From: Myxococcales bacterium | GTDB taxonomy: Bacteria; Myxococcota_A; Polyangia; Polyangiales; Polyangiaceae | Assembly (NCBI GenBank): GCA_947473045.1 | Contig: CANJCO010000048.1 | Location: forward strand, 1-39,544 | Reading direction: 5' to 3' | DNA: 39,544 nt | Part shown: piece by piece, positions 1 through 8,873 of the stretch | Layout: every line of letters begins with the position of its first letter | How positions within the stretch are numbered: position 1 is the first letter of the stretch | Notes under the pieces: model-generated | Seen by the model: the letters and a program-made list of their open reading frames with translations, nothing else | What the model was told of the DNA's origin: nothing | The model's database searches: none | Made by a program: the position numbers and the translations under genes

Positions 1-390
1 TGCAGTTCGTCGTGCCGCCCACGCACGCGAGCGCGCACACGCTGTTCGAGCAAACTTGACCGTTCGCGCAAGCGTTGCCGCAGCTGCCGCAGTTCGCAGG
101 ATCGTTCTTCGTGTTGAGGCACGACCCGCTGCAGTTCGTTGTGCCGCCCACGCACGCGAGCGCGCACACGCTGTTCGAGCAAACCTGGCCGTTGGGGCAG
201 ACCGTGTTGCAGCCGCCGCAGTTCGACGGGTCGTTCTTCGTGTTCACGCACGCGCCGCTGCAGTTCGTTGTGCCGCCCACGCACGCGAGCGCGCACACGC
301 TGTTCGAGCAAACTTGACCGTTCGCGCAAGCGTTGCCGCAGCTGCCGCAGTTCGCAGGATCGTTCTTCGTGTTGAGGCAGACGTTGCCGC
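1..390. repeat. 129-bp tandem repeat inside the cysteine-rich gene
   Basis: The same sequence beginning TGCAGTTCGT restarts at 1, 130 and 259, an exact period of 129 bases (43 codons). The segment beginning at 56 recurs almost unchanged at 314, two periods later. The copies are far more alike at DNA level than the older units at 400-1400, which keep only the cysteine pattern. This points to recent unit duplication or gene conversion within the coding sequence. The array continues beyond the left edge. Confidence 0.9.
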
Positions 391-1480
391 ATTTGGTCGT
401 GCCGCCCACGCAGGAAAGGCCGCACACGCCGGCCTGACAAACCTGACCGTTGGCGCACGCGTTCGCGCAAGCGCCGCAGTGGTTTGGGTCAACTTTGAGA
501 TCGTAGCAAACGCCGCTGCAGATCGTCGTGCCGCCGACGCACGCGAGGCCGCAGGCGCTGTTCGAGCACACCTGACCGTTGGCGCACGCGTTCGCGCAGG
601 AGCCGCAGTTGCCCGGGTCGTTCTTCGTGTTCACGCAAGCGCCGTTGCACTTGGTCGAGCCGCCGTTGCAGCTGAGCACGCAGGCGCCCGACTGACACAC
701 GAGGCCCGCGCCGCACACGTTGCCGCACGCCCCGCAGTTGCTGTTGTCGGCGCCGGTGCTCGCGCAGTACGACGCCCCGCCGTCGGGGGAGCACTTGGTC
801 TGCGAGTTTCCGCAGGTGCCGGTGCACACGCCCGCCGCGCACACCAGACCGGCCCCGCACGTCTTGCCGCACCCGCCGCAGTTGCCGTTGTCGGTCTGAG
901 TATTGGCGCAGTAGGGAGCGCCGCCGTCGGTCGAGCACTTCGTCTGGCCCTGCACGCACGTCGACGCGCACGCACCCGCAGAGCAGACCTCACCGGCCGC
1001 GCACGTCTTTCCGCAGGCGCCGCAGTTCGCGTTGTCGCTCTGGGTGGTCACGCAATAGGACGCGCCCGCATCGCCCCCGCCGCACTTGGTCTGGTTTTGC
1101 GCGCAGGTGCTGAAACAGCCGCCGTTGATGCACACGTCGCCGCTGGTGCACGCCTTGCCGCAGCCGCCGCAGTTGGCCGGGTCGGTCTTTACGGTGACGC
1201 AGAGCGCTCCGCACTGGGTCGTGCCGCCGCCGCAGCTCGTGCCGCATTTGCCTTCCGAGCAGACCTCGCCGACCTTGCAGGCTGCGCCGCACGCGCCGCA
1301 GTTGTCGGGGTCTTTCGCGACGTCGACGCAGCCGCTCTCGCCGCACGACGTCTGGCTGCCGTTGCAAACCTGGGCGACTCCGCCGGTCTCGAGGCCACAC
1401 GCGGGCATGACGCTCACGACGAACGCGAGCACAAGTGAGCCAAACGATAGAGCCGCGAAGGCTCGCTTCAGCAACGTCAT
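1..1480 (-). CDS. Cysteine-rich tandem-repeat lipoprotein, 3' end cut by window edge
   Basis: The reverse-strand frame from the ATG at 1480 stays open to position 1 (at least 493 codons, no stop), so the C-terminus lies outside the window. The first ~28 residues form a signal sequence (MTLLKRAF, a hydrophobic stretch, then MPAC), consistent with lipoprotein processing at Cys28. After that come ten successive units of about 43-49 residues built on NCGxCGxxC, GxVCxxxxC and TxC..C spacings, for example DPANCGGCGKACTSGDVC and DNANCGACGKTCAAGEVC. One unit near base 473 has HCGAC in place of NCGxC. Proteins like this are common in myxobacteria and are presumed to be disulfide-rich and surface-exposed; their function is unknown. 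A strong Shine-Dalgarno (complement of 1487-1492) supports the start. The opposite strand carries a long spurious open frame. Confidence is high that it is coding, low on role. Confidence 0.9.
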   Translation of the reverse strand, partial: MTLLKRAFAALSFGSLVLAFVVSVMPACGLETGGVAQVCNGSQTSCGESGCVDVAKDPDNCGACGAACKVGEVCSEGKCGTSCGGGTTQCGALCVTVKTDPANCGGCGKACTSGDVCINGGCFSTCAQNQTKCGGGDAGASYCVTTQSDNANCGACGKTCAAGEVCSAGACASTCVQGQTKCSTDGGAPYCANTQTDNGNCGGCGKTCGAGLVCAAGVCTGTCGNSQTKCSPDGGASYCASTGADNSNCGACGNVCGAGLVCQSGACVLSCNGGSTKCNGACVNTKNDPGNCGSCANACANGQVCSNSACGLACVGGTTICSGVCYDLKVDPNHCGACANACANGQVCQAGVCGLSCVGGTTKCGNVCLNTKNDPANCGSCGNACANGQVCSNSVCALACVGGTTNCSGACVNTKNDPSNCGGCNTVCPNGQVCSNSVCALACVGGTTNCSGSCLNTKNDPANCGSCGNACANGQVCSNSVCALACVGGTTNC

Positions 1481-1486
1481 CCGCAG

Positions 1487-1508
1487 CCTCCCGGAAAGCT
1501 CAAGGCTA
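1487..1508 (-). promoter_or_regulatory. RBS and candidate extended -10 of the cysteine-rich gene
   Basis: On the minus strand GGGAGG (complement of 1487-1492) lies 6 bases before the ATG at 1480. An extended -10 candidate, TGATAGCCT, has its hexamer at 1503-1508, 22 bases before the ATG. I see no good -35 box. Unlike several genes in this window, this one would have an ordinary short leader with a ribosome binding site. Confidence 0.5.
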
Positions 1509-1553
1509 TCACTACGCCCGGCGGGGCGAAAGTTCAGCGAGCCGCCGCGCGCG

Positions 1554-2464
<911 letters not shown>

Positions 2465-2468
<4 letters not shown>

Positions 2469-3763
2469 GAGGCCGCCCCGTCCGCATCGAACACCACCTT
2501 GCCGCCGACCAGCGTGAGCCTCGGGCGACCGCGCATGGTCATCCCCGAAAACGGAGTATTTTTGCTCTTGGACGCGAGGCTCTCAGGCTCGATGATCCAC
2601 TCGAAATCAGGGTCGAACATCACTAGATCAGCCGCCGCGCCCTCGGGCAGCGTGCCCCCCGGAAGGCTCAGGGTGCGCACGGGCCCCCAGGTGAGCAGCT
2701 CGACCGCGCGCGGCAGCGAGATCACGCCGTCACGAACGAGCGACAGCGCGATCGGCAGCGCGGTTTCGAGGCCGATGATCCCGAACGCCGCGCAGTCGAA
2801 CTCGACGTGCTTTTGGTTGGCCGAGTGGGGCGCGTGATCGGTGGCGATCGCGTCGACGGTGCCGTCGGCGAGTCCCAACTTGAGCGCCTCGACGTCGGCG
2901 TGCGTGCGCAGCGGCGGGTACATCTTCGTGGCGGTGTCGTAGCCGAGACATGCGTCGTCGGTGAGCACCAGATGGTGCGGCGTAACCTCACACGTCACGG
3001 GCAGGCCCCTGGCCTTCGCGGCGCGCACCATTTCGATCGTCCGCGCCGTCGAGGCATGGGCGACGTGATAGCGGGCGCCGGTCATCTCGACGAGGATGAG
3101 GTCGCGCGCCACGATGACCTGCTCCGCCTCGGCCGGCTGACCGGGCAGGCCGGCGCGCGTCGAGCTGACGCCCTCGTTCATCACGCCGCCATGCGAAAGG
3201 TGCGTGTCTTCTGCGTGCTGCACGATGGGCAAATCGAACGTGCGGCCATACTCGAGCGCGCGGCGCATCAGGCGCGCGTTCATGATGCATCGACCGTCGT
3301 CGGAGAGCGCGACGACGCCCGCCTCTTTCAACTCGCCCACGTCGCTCAGCGACTCCCCGGCGAGCCCGCGCGAGATGGCCCCGATCGGGTAGATGTGGGC
3401 GCCGCCGATCTCACGGGCGCGCGTCTTGATGAGCATCGTGATCGCGCGGCAGTCGTTGGGAGGCTGGGTGTTGGGCATCGCGCAAAGCGCCGTAAATCCG
3501 CCCGCAGCAGCAGCAGCCGCCCCTGTCTCGATCGTCTCTTTTCCCTCTTCGCCGGGCTCGCGGAGGTGCGCATGCAAATCGACAAAACCAGGAGCGACGA
3601 TGCGGCCGCGCGCTTCGATGACCCGGGCGCCGGTTGGCGTCGCCAGGCCCTTGCCGATGCGCGAGACCTTGCCGCCCTCGATGACGACGTCGACCTCCTC
3701 GAGGCGCGACTGCCCCGGATCGATGAGACGCGCGGAACGAATATGAAGGCTCGTGGGGTGCAC
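2465..3763 (-). CDS. pyrC: Dihydroorotase, class I (active-site residues intact)
   Basis: This zinc enzyme cyclises N-carbamoyl-aspartate to dihydroorotate. The 432-residue length fits the long class I family. The metal ligands are all visible: HAH at residues 64-66 ([10 protein letters not shown]), His183 (VQHAED), His236 (YHVAHAST) and Asp309 (TDHAPHS), along with the substrate segment [10 protein letters not shown]. It is therefore predicted active, not a PyrX-type dead subunit. The GTG start at 3763 gives [24 protein letters not shown] (complement of 3770-3775) lies 6 bases upstream and could be a -10 for a leaderless message or a weak AGG ribosome site. The gene sits 37 bases after the aminotransferase and overlaps pyrB by 4 bases, so the order is pyrC-pyrB, the reverse of the common pyrB-pyrC arrangement. 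Confidence 0.95.
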
Positions 3764-3769
3764 GCGGCG

Positions 3770-3775
3770 ACCTTA
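3770..3775 (-). promoter_or_regulatory. Candidate -10 box (TAAGGT) 6 nt before pyrC start
   Basis: The hexamer TAAGGT on the minus strand ends 6 bases before the GTG of pyrC, matching the TAnnnT placement seen at other starts in this window. It would let pyrC-pyrB be transcribed without the upstream aminotransferase. The AAGG inside it could instead act as a ribosome binding site. Confidence 0.35.
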
Positions 3776-3800
3776 CTTCAAGCCGGAGCCTGCGTGCGCG

Positions 3801-5594
3801 TCAGACGCCTTCGCCCATCATGCCTTCGAGATTGGTCGCCCGACGGGCGTTTCGCAATTCGGCCATGATTTCACCCGGCAGCGGAAACCAGCGCAAGTGC
3901 TCCACGTCGGACGGAAGCGCGTCGTCGACGATCGGCGTGGCCGCGGCGAGCTCGATCTCGGCCTCCGCGACGATTCGCTCCGCATCGCGCAGGTAGCCAC
4001 CCAGCGCCCACTCAGGCTCAGTCGCGTGGCGCGTGCGAAACTCGAGCTTTCCCGAGCGATACGACAAATCGGCGAGGCGCATCGCGGGCGAGGGGCGCGC
4101 GCGCCGCGGCTTCCACTGGCCCGTCGCGAGATCGAACGCGTAGTGCGGCAGCAGCTTGTAGCCGTGCGTCGCCACGAAATTCACTGCGTCGATGAGAAAC
4201 TGAAACACTGTCTCGGAGATGAAATAGTTGAAGTTGACGCGCACCCAACCCGGCTTGATGCCCTCCATGCCGCTGACGATGACGCACTCGAATTTGCGCG
4301 AGGTCGTGTCGTCGATGCCGAGCAGGCGGTGACCGTAGGGGCCGGCGCACGAGCAGCCGCCCCGCGCCTGAATGCCGAACAGGTCGTTGAGCAGCGACAC
4401 CACGAAGTTGTGGTGCAGCGCGCCTTTTCCGTGACCGATGATGAAGCTCACGATCGAGAGGCGCCACGCGGTCTTGTTGCCGAGAATGCGCATGCTCGGG
4501 TTGTGGCTCCAAGCCTCGATCGCGCGATGGATGAAGGCCTCTTCGCGCTCGCGAATCGCCGGGACGCCGACGGATTCCTTGAGCTGAAACACGAGCCCGG
4601 CGCGGATCGACTCGATGATCGCCGGCGTGCCGCCTTCTTCGCGGTGCACCGGATCGCTGACGTATTTGTGATCGTGCTCGTTGACGTACGTCACGGTGCC
4701 GCCGCCCGGCTGCGACGGCACCTTGTTCTTGAACAAATGGCGCTTGGCGATGAGCACGCCGGGCGTTCCGGGCCCGCCAATGAACTTGTGCGGCGACAGA
4801 AACACGGCGTCTTTGAAGCCGAGCTGCTCGGCCCCGGGCCCGTCGGGGTTCATCTCGATTTTCACGTAGGGCGCCGCCGCGGCGAAGTCCCAAAACGCGA
4901 GCGCGCCGTGCTCGTGGAGCATGCGCGAAATGGCGATCGTCTGCGAGCCGATGCCGGTGACGTTCGAGGCCGCCGAGAAGCTGCCGATGCGCAGCGGCCG
5001 GTCGGCATAGCGCGCGAGCTCGGCCTCGAGGCACGCCATGTCGATGTGCCCGTCGGCGTCCTCGTCGATGGTCACCACGTCGGCGATCGACTCGCGCCAG
5101 GGCAGCTCGTTGGAGTGATGCTCGAAGGGCCCGATGAACACGACCGGCCGCTCGGACGCAGGAATCTGCGCCTTGAAGTTGTATTTTGCATCCAAATCGG
5201 CAGGCAGCCGAAGGTTGAGCACGTCGATCAGTTTGTTGATGGCGCTCGTGGCTCCGGAGCCGCAGAAAATGACGACATCGTCGGGGCCGCCGCCGACCGA
5301 CGCGTGAATGATGTCGCGCGCGTCTTCGCGAAACCGCGTGGTCTGCATGCCGGTCTGCGAGGTCTCGGTGTGCGTGTTGGCGTAGAGCGGCATGACCTCG
5401 CCGCGAATGAACTCCTCGATGAAAGCCAGGCTTCGACCCGAGGCGGTGTAGTCGGCGTAGGTCACGCGGCGGGGACCGTACGAGCCCGACAGCACGTGGT
5501 CGTCGCCGATGATCGAAGTGCGGATGGTCTCGATGAGGCGCTCGCAGCGCTCGGTCGGCTCGGTGGCTTGCGAGGGTTCGCGCGGAGACTGCAT
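3801..5594 (-). CDS. Long class V (cysteine-desulfurase-fold) PLP aminotransferase
   Basis: This is a 597-residue fold-type I PLP enzyme of the class V family, well over the ~400 residues of SufS/IscS. The opening DYTASGRSL and YANTHTETSQTG segments resemble the desulfurase substrate region. GSGATSAIN (112-120) should bind phosphate, EHHSNELPW follows at ~158, and Lys270 in SPHKFIGGPG is the likely Schiff-base lysine. GGCSCAGP at 412-419 places Cys416 where SufS-type enzymes carry the catalytic cysteine (pattern CAxP), with a second cysteine at 414. About 180 residues follow that are not in SufS. The reaction is unknown: sulfur transfer from cysteine or another amino-acid conversion are both possible. 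It precedes pyrC by 37 bases. The ATG at 5594 has no Shine-Dalgarno but has TAGGCT 7 bases upstream. Confidence 0.85.
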   Translation of the reverse strand: MQSPREPSQATEPTERCERLIETIRTSIIGDDHVLSGSYGPRRVTYADYTASGRSLAFIEEFIRGEVMPLYANTHTETSQTGMQTTRFREDARDIIHASVGGGPDDVVIFCGSGATSAINKLIDVLNLRLPADLDAKYNFKAQIPASERPVVFIGPFEHHSNELPWRESIADVVTIDEDADGHIDMACLEAELARYADRPLRIGSFSAASNVTGIGSQTIAISRMLHEHGALAFWDFAAAAPYVKIEMNPDGPGAEQLGFKDAVFLSPHKFIGGPGTPGVLIAKRHLFKNKVPSQPGGGTVTYVNEHDHKYVSDPVHREEGGTPAIIESIRAGLVFQLKESVGVPAIREREEAFIHRAIEAWSHNPSMRILGNKTAWRLSIVSFIIGHGKGALHHNFVVSLLNDLFGIQARGGCSCAGPYGHRLLGIDDTTSRKFECVIVSGMEGIKPGWVRVNFNYFISETVFQFLIDAVNFVATHGYKLLPHYAFDLATGQWKPRRARPSPAMRLADLSYRSGKLEFRTRHATEPEWALGGYLRDAERIVAEAEIELAAATPIVDDALPSDVEHLRWFPLPGEIMAELRNARRATNLEGMMGEGV

Positions 5595-5601
5595 GGGCTC
5601 C

Positions 5602-5607
5602 AGCCTA
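5602..5607 (-). promoter_or_regulatory. Extended -10 (TGATAGGCT) 7 nt before the class V aminotransferase
   Basis: The minus-strand hexamer TAGGCT is preceded by TGA (extended -10 pattern) and ends 7 bases before the ATG at 5594. Transcription starting ~7 bases after the hexamer would begin at the A of the ATG, giving a leaderless message. No ribosome binding site is visible. Confidence 0.5.
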
Positions 5608-5637
5608 TCAGCGCTCGCCGTCGTGCGTCGCGCGTCG

Positions 5638-5643
5638 TAGAGT
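5638..5643 (+). promoter_or_regulatory. -10 box (TAGAGT) 6 nt before the membrane-protein gene
   Basis: TAGAGT ends exactly 6 bases before the GTG at 5650, favouring that start over the TTG at 5644 and suggesting a leaderless transcript. It lies 30 bases from the opposing -10 at 5602-5607, so the two divergent promoters are back to back. Confidence 0.5.
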
Positions 5644-5649
5644 TTGAAA

Positions 5650-6672
5650 GTGGCCGAGTCGCAGGTCGAACGATTGGCGCCCCCTCCCGACTTTCGCTAC
5701 GTGGGCTTTGCCCCTGCGCCCCGGGGCGAAGCGCACCTCGCGGGCTCGCTCGCCAGCGCGGGCGCGGTTGGCGGATTGCTGCTCTTCGCGCACGTGGGGC
5801 CGCTCACCGCCTTGCTTTCGTGCGTGATCGCCGGCGGTGCGACGGCCCTGGGCATGCGCCTGCGAAGCGGGCCGGTGAGGCGCTGGGGCGCCCATGGCGC
5901 GCGCCTCGGCTTTACGCCGTGGGGAGTGCTGATCGAGCCGGAAACCGAGCGTTTTTCGCGCGACGGGGGCGACGTGGGCCCTCGCGCGCTGCGATGGGCA
6001 GCGCTTTCGCGCGTGCACGTCGAGGCAACCTACGGCGCGGACGCGGGCACCCCCTCGACGCGCATGTCGAGCGTCACGGTCGATGCGCTCGGTGAGCGCT
6101 TTGTCGGACGGTCTCCGGGCGCCGTACCCCTCGACGCAGTGCTCATCCACCTCGAAGCCTACGCGCGCGAACAGGCGCACGCGATCGCGCTGGACCTCGA
6201 TGGCGAGCGCTCGGGCGAAGGACCGTTCGAGCCCGATTTCGAGCCGCTGTTGAGCGCGGCGCAGGAGTCGCTCGCCAGCGCCCCGGTCTCGCAGCGACTC
6301 GGGCTCCCGACTTCGGGTTACCGGCAGACCTCGACCCGCGCGGCGTCGGTCGCCACGATCGCGCTGCTTCGCGGGGTGCTCGTCAGTCGTCAGCCCAAAA
6401 CAGTCGACCCGCGGGCCCTGTGCGCCGTGCTGGCGACGGAGCTCGGCGCGCGCGAGCTCATCCCCGAGCTCGCCGCGCTCGGGCAGTCGCCGCACCCGGT
6501 GCTCGCCGCCGTCGCGAGGGCCGCCGCGCTCCGCCTCGGAGCGACGCTCGCCAAGGTCGGCTCGGTAGAAGAGGTAGCGCCATTCCTGCTGCCGCGCGAC
6601 CTCGACGCGATCGAGTCATGGAGCCGCGTCCCTTCCCTCGACGCGCAATCCGTGCGAAGCACCCTGCCGTGA
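5650..6672 (+). CDS. Uncharacterised membrane protein with two N-terminal membrane segments
   Basis: I do not recognise a family. The 340-residue product starts with ~35 soluble residues. Two hydrophobic helices follow at about 36-75 (AVGGLLLFAHVG, ALLSCVIAGGATALG), then a soluble region of ~260 residues rich in Ala, Arg and Glu. The part at 75-200 reads like a PH-like or beta-rich domain (RWGAHGARLGFTPWGVLIEP); the C-terminal 100 residues are Ala/Leu-rich helices. The start is taken as GTG 5650 because TAGAGT lies 6 bases upstream; TTG 5644 would add two residues. Its stop overlaps the GTG of the next gene (GTGA at 6669-6672), so it is probably translationally coupled to the pseudouridine synthase. 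Confidence 0.75.
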   Translation: MAESQVERLAPPPDFRYVGFAPAPRGEAHLAGSLASAGAVGGLLLFAHVGPLTALLSCVIAGGATALGMRLRSGPVRRWGAHGARLGFTPWGVLIEPETERFSRDGGDVGPRALRWAALSRVHVEATYGADAGTPSTRMSSVTVDALGERFVGRSPGAVPLDAVLIHLEAYAREQAHAIALDLDGERSGEGPFEPDFEPLLSAAQESLASAPVSQRLGLPTSGYRQTSTRAASVATIALLRGVLVSRQPKTVDPRALCAVLATELGARELIPELAALGQSPHPVLAAVARAAALRLGATLAKVGSVEEVAPFLLPRDLDAIESWSRVPSLDAQSVRSTLP

Positions 6673-7604
6673 GCAACACCACCAAGGAATTTGTCGTCCC
6701 CCACTATCTCAGCGGAAGCAGGCTCGACAAGGCCGCCGCTCAGCTCGCCGCAGGCCTGTCGCGCGCACGCGTGAAGAAAGCCATCGAGGACGGGGCGGTG
6801 CGGGTGGACGGTCACTATCGCCCCAAGGGCGGAACGGTCTCCGTCGGCGAAGTGATCACGATCGAGCTTGGCGACGTGCCCGATCCGACCTCGCCGTGCC
6901 TGCCGACGCCGGAAGCACCGCTCGTCGTGCGCCTTGAGACCCCGCACGTGATCGTGGCCGACAAACCCGCAGGCCAGCCGACGGCTCCGCTGCGACCGGG
7001 CGAGACCGGCACCATCGCCAACGCCCTCGTGGGCCGGTATCCCGAAATCGCCGGCGTAGGTTACGGCGCCCGCGAGCCCGGCGTCGTGCACCGCCTCGAC
7101 ACCGACACTTCGGGACTTCTCGCCGTAGCGCGCACGGCCGAGGCCTTCGAGATCATGAAGGCCGCCCTCAAGGACGACCGCTTTCAAAAAGACTATTTGC
7201 TCATCTGCCTCGAAGAGGGATTGCCCGACTCCGGAACCATCGAGTTCCCGATTGCCAATCACCCGAAAGACCAGCGCCGCGTTTATGCGTGCATTCACCC
7301 GCGTGACGTCATGCGCAACGCGCCCCGGCCCGCCTCAACGCAATATGAAGTCGTTCGCCGGGTCGGTCTGTATGCGCTCGTTCGTGTTCACGTGGCGCGC
7401 GCGCTTCGTCACCAAATTCGCGTGCACTTTGCAGCCATCGATCACGCGCTCGTCGGCGACGCGCTCTACGGCGGTCCGCCGGTCGCCGGCCTCGAACGCC
7501 ACGCGCTGCACGCGTCGCGCATCGCGTTTGCCGGCGCGGGGATCATCCCTCCGTTCGACGTCGAATCGCCCCTCCCGCCCGAAATGCAGGTGCTGGTCGA
7601 CTGA
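6669..7604 (+). CDS. RluA-family rRNA/tRNA pseudouridine synthase
   Basis: The enzyme isomerises specific uridines to pseudouridine in structured RNA. The 311-residue protein has an N-terminal S4 RNA-binding domain (residues ~15-67, SGSRLDKAAAQL...SRARVKKAIEDG). The RluA catalytic domain follows, with HRLDTDTSGLL at 141-151 where Asp144 is the catalytic aspartate, and a C-terminal HQIRVHFA segment. Which uridine it modifies (RluC, RluD or TruC type) cannot be told. The open frame extends 83 codons upstream inside the previous gene, but the GTG at 6669 overlaps that gene's stop as GTGA and begins just before the S4 domain, so it is preferred. The gene converges on the aminotransferase at 7647. 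Confidence 0.93.
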   Translation: MSNTTKEFVVPHYLSGSRLDKAAAQLAAGLSRARVKKAIEDGAVRVDGHYRPKGGTVSVGEVITIELGDVPDPTSPCLPTPEAPLVVRLETPHVIVADKPAGQPTAPLRPGETGTIANALVGRYPEIAGVGYGAREPGVVHRLDTDTSGLLAVARTAEAFEIMKAALKDDRFQKDYLLICLEEGLPDSGTIEFPIANHPKDQRRVYACIHPRDVMRNAPRPASTQYEVVRRVGLYALVRVHVARALRHQIRVHFAAIDHALVGDALYGGPPVAGLERHALHASRIAFAGAGIIPPFDVESPLPPEMQVLVD

Positions 7605-7646
7605 GCGACCCCCGGGCCCCGCAGCCGCCTTGGTGATCGCGCGGGG

Positions 7647-8792
7647 TTACGTTCGCGACAGCTCGCCAATCACGCGCGCCCCTTGCTGCCAGTCGGCCTC
7701 CGGCGTGAGCAGACTGAGCACCAGATAGGGCTCCGACTCCATATCGAAGAAATGTCCCGGGTGGACGTAGACTCCCAGTTCAAGCAGCGCCATGGCCCAC
7801 GCTTCTTCGGTTCGCGTATTGGGCATTCGCACCATCGCGTACCAACCGGCCTCGACTGACAGCACCGTCGCCGGACTGCCACTTAGCGTCGCGCGCAGGG
7901 CGGCGAGATTGCGTGCCAGGCGACTCGATATCGACGCACGCGTGACGGCGCCCGACGCGAGCAACGCGGGCAGCGCGTGCTGCACCGGCGCCGCGACTGA
8001 CAGAAACGCATCGGCGATCCACTCGAGCCGATCGATCGCCTCGGCGACGAGCGCATCGGGCCCCCCCAGCGCGATCCAGCCGAGCTTCATCTGGGGCAGC
8101 CCCGCGAGCTTCGACAGCCCTCCCAGCGAGAACACCAGCGACTCGCCCGCCTCTCGCGCGGCGCAGAACACCGAGTCGGCCGCCGATGAAAACGTGTATT
8201 CCGCGAACACCTCGTCGCTGATAATCGGCAGTTTGGTAGCCTGCATCGCGGCGAGCTCCCCGCGCGTGAGCACGTTGCCTGTCGGGTTGTTCGGCGAGAC
8301 GGCGACGATCGCGCGGGTGCGATCGCTCGTCGCCTTCGCGATCGACGGAGTGTCGATATGCCACGCGCCGTCATAGGCGAGGCGATAGGGCGCGAGGGTG
8401 ACCCCTTCGATGCCCGCGAGCTGGTCGAACAGCGGGTAGCTCGGAGCGGGAATCAGCACGTGATCGCCCGGATCGCACAGCGCCTTGAACAGAAACGCGT
8501 AGGCCTCGCTCGTGGAAGCCGTAATCACGATTCGCGACGCGTCGACTTGCGTGTACCTTGCAATCAGTTCGCGGGTCTGCGGGAGGCCGAGCGCCGCGGG
8601 CTCGTAGGTCATCGCCGCCACGTTCGCGAGGGCGGCGGCGATCGCGTGATCGTCATAATGCAGCCCGGCCGTGGTCGGATTCGAGGTCGTCAGGTCGATG
8701 ACCCGCTCGCCCCGCGCCCGCCTTGCCCCCAGCGCCAGCGACAGGGCATTTCGGTCCGCCGCGTAGGCCGAGCGGCGAGAGAAGCGCGTCAT
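7647..8792 (-). CDS. Class I/II PLP-dependent aminotransferase
   Basis: The 381-residue enzyme transfers amino groups using pyridoxal phosphate. Family landmarks are SPNNPTG at 166-172 (substrate carboxylate Asn), SDEVFAEY at 192-199 (Asp193 to the PLP ring nitrogen, Tyr199) and Lys228 in SLGGLSKLAGLPQ as the Schiff-base lysine. Substrate specificity is not readable; it resembles the alanine/aspartate-type branch. The frame runs upstream to 9413, but that extension lies antisense to the methyltransferase. The ATG at 8792 gives the natural N-terminus MTRFSRRSAYAADRN. No ribosome site is evident; TATCGT (complement of 8802-8807) lies 9 bases upstream. It is divergent from the methyltransferase and convergent with the pseudouridine synthase. 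Confidence 0.92.
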   Translation of the reverse strand: MTRFSRRSAYAADRNALSLALGARRARGERVIDLTTSNPTTAGLHYDDHAIAAALANVAAMTYEPAALGLPQTRELIARYTQVDASRIVITASTSEAYAFLFKALCDPGDHVLIPAPSYPLFDQLAGIEGVTLAPYRLAYDGAWHIDTPSIAKATSDRTRAIVAVSPNNPTGNVLTRGELAAMQATKLPIISDEVFAEYTFSSAADSVFCAAREAGESLVFSLGGLSKLAGLPQMKLGWIALGGPDALVAEAIDRLEWIADAFLSVAAPVQHALPALLASGAVTRASISSRLARNLAALRATLSGSPATVLSVEAGWYAMVRMPNTRTEEAWAMALLELGVYVHPGHFFDMESEPYLVLSLLTPEADWQQGARVIGELSRT

Positions 8793-8801
8793 GATGCCAC
8801 G

Positions 8802-8807
8802 ACGATA
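8802..8807 (-). promoter_or_regulatory. Candidate -10 box (TATCGT) 9 nt before the aminotransferase
   Basis: TATCGT on the minus strand ends 9 bases before the ATG at 8792. It is slightly further away than at other genes, so the transcript would carry only a few untranslated bases. No Shine-Dalgarno is present. Confidence 0.4.
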
Positions 8808-8861
8808 GCAAATCGGCGGTCGCCGCGCGGGCGATGGCGCGGGCCACGCGCGCAGGCGGGC

Positions 8862-8867
8862 TACACT
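8862..8867 (+). promoter_or_regulatory. -10 box (TACACT) 6 nt before the methyltransferase
   Basis: TACACT is a good -10 hexamer and ends 6 bases before the ATG at 8874, with only GCGCGC between. This predicts a leaderless message. No -35 is obvious at the usual spacing. Confidence 0.55.
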
Positions 8868-8873
8868 GCGCGC

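Noticed and set aside
1-390. Regular repeats that could be taken for a CRISPR array
   Set aside because: The unit is 129 bases with no separate unique spacers and is in frame with a cysteine-rich protein.
56-1438. A 460-codon plus-strand open frame rich in Ala, Val and Arg
   Set aside because: It is the antisense shadow of the cysteine-rich gene. The minus strand has a signal peptide, ribosome site and regular cysteine repeats; the plus frame has only monotonous composition.
3753-6095. A 780-codon plus-strand open frame
   Set aside because: It lies antisense to the aminotransferase and in the wrong frame over the 5650 gene. Low-complexity Arg/Ala/Val/His composition marks it as a high-GC shadow.
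8358-8873. The upstream extension of the methyltransferase frame
   Set aside because: It is antisense to the conserved N-terminal half of the aminotransferase; the ATG at 8874 has a well placed -10.
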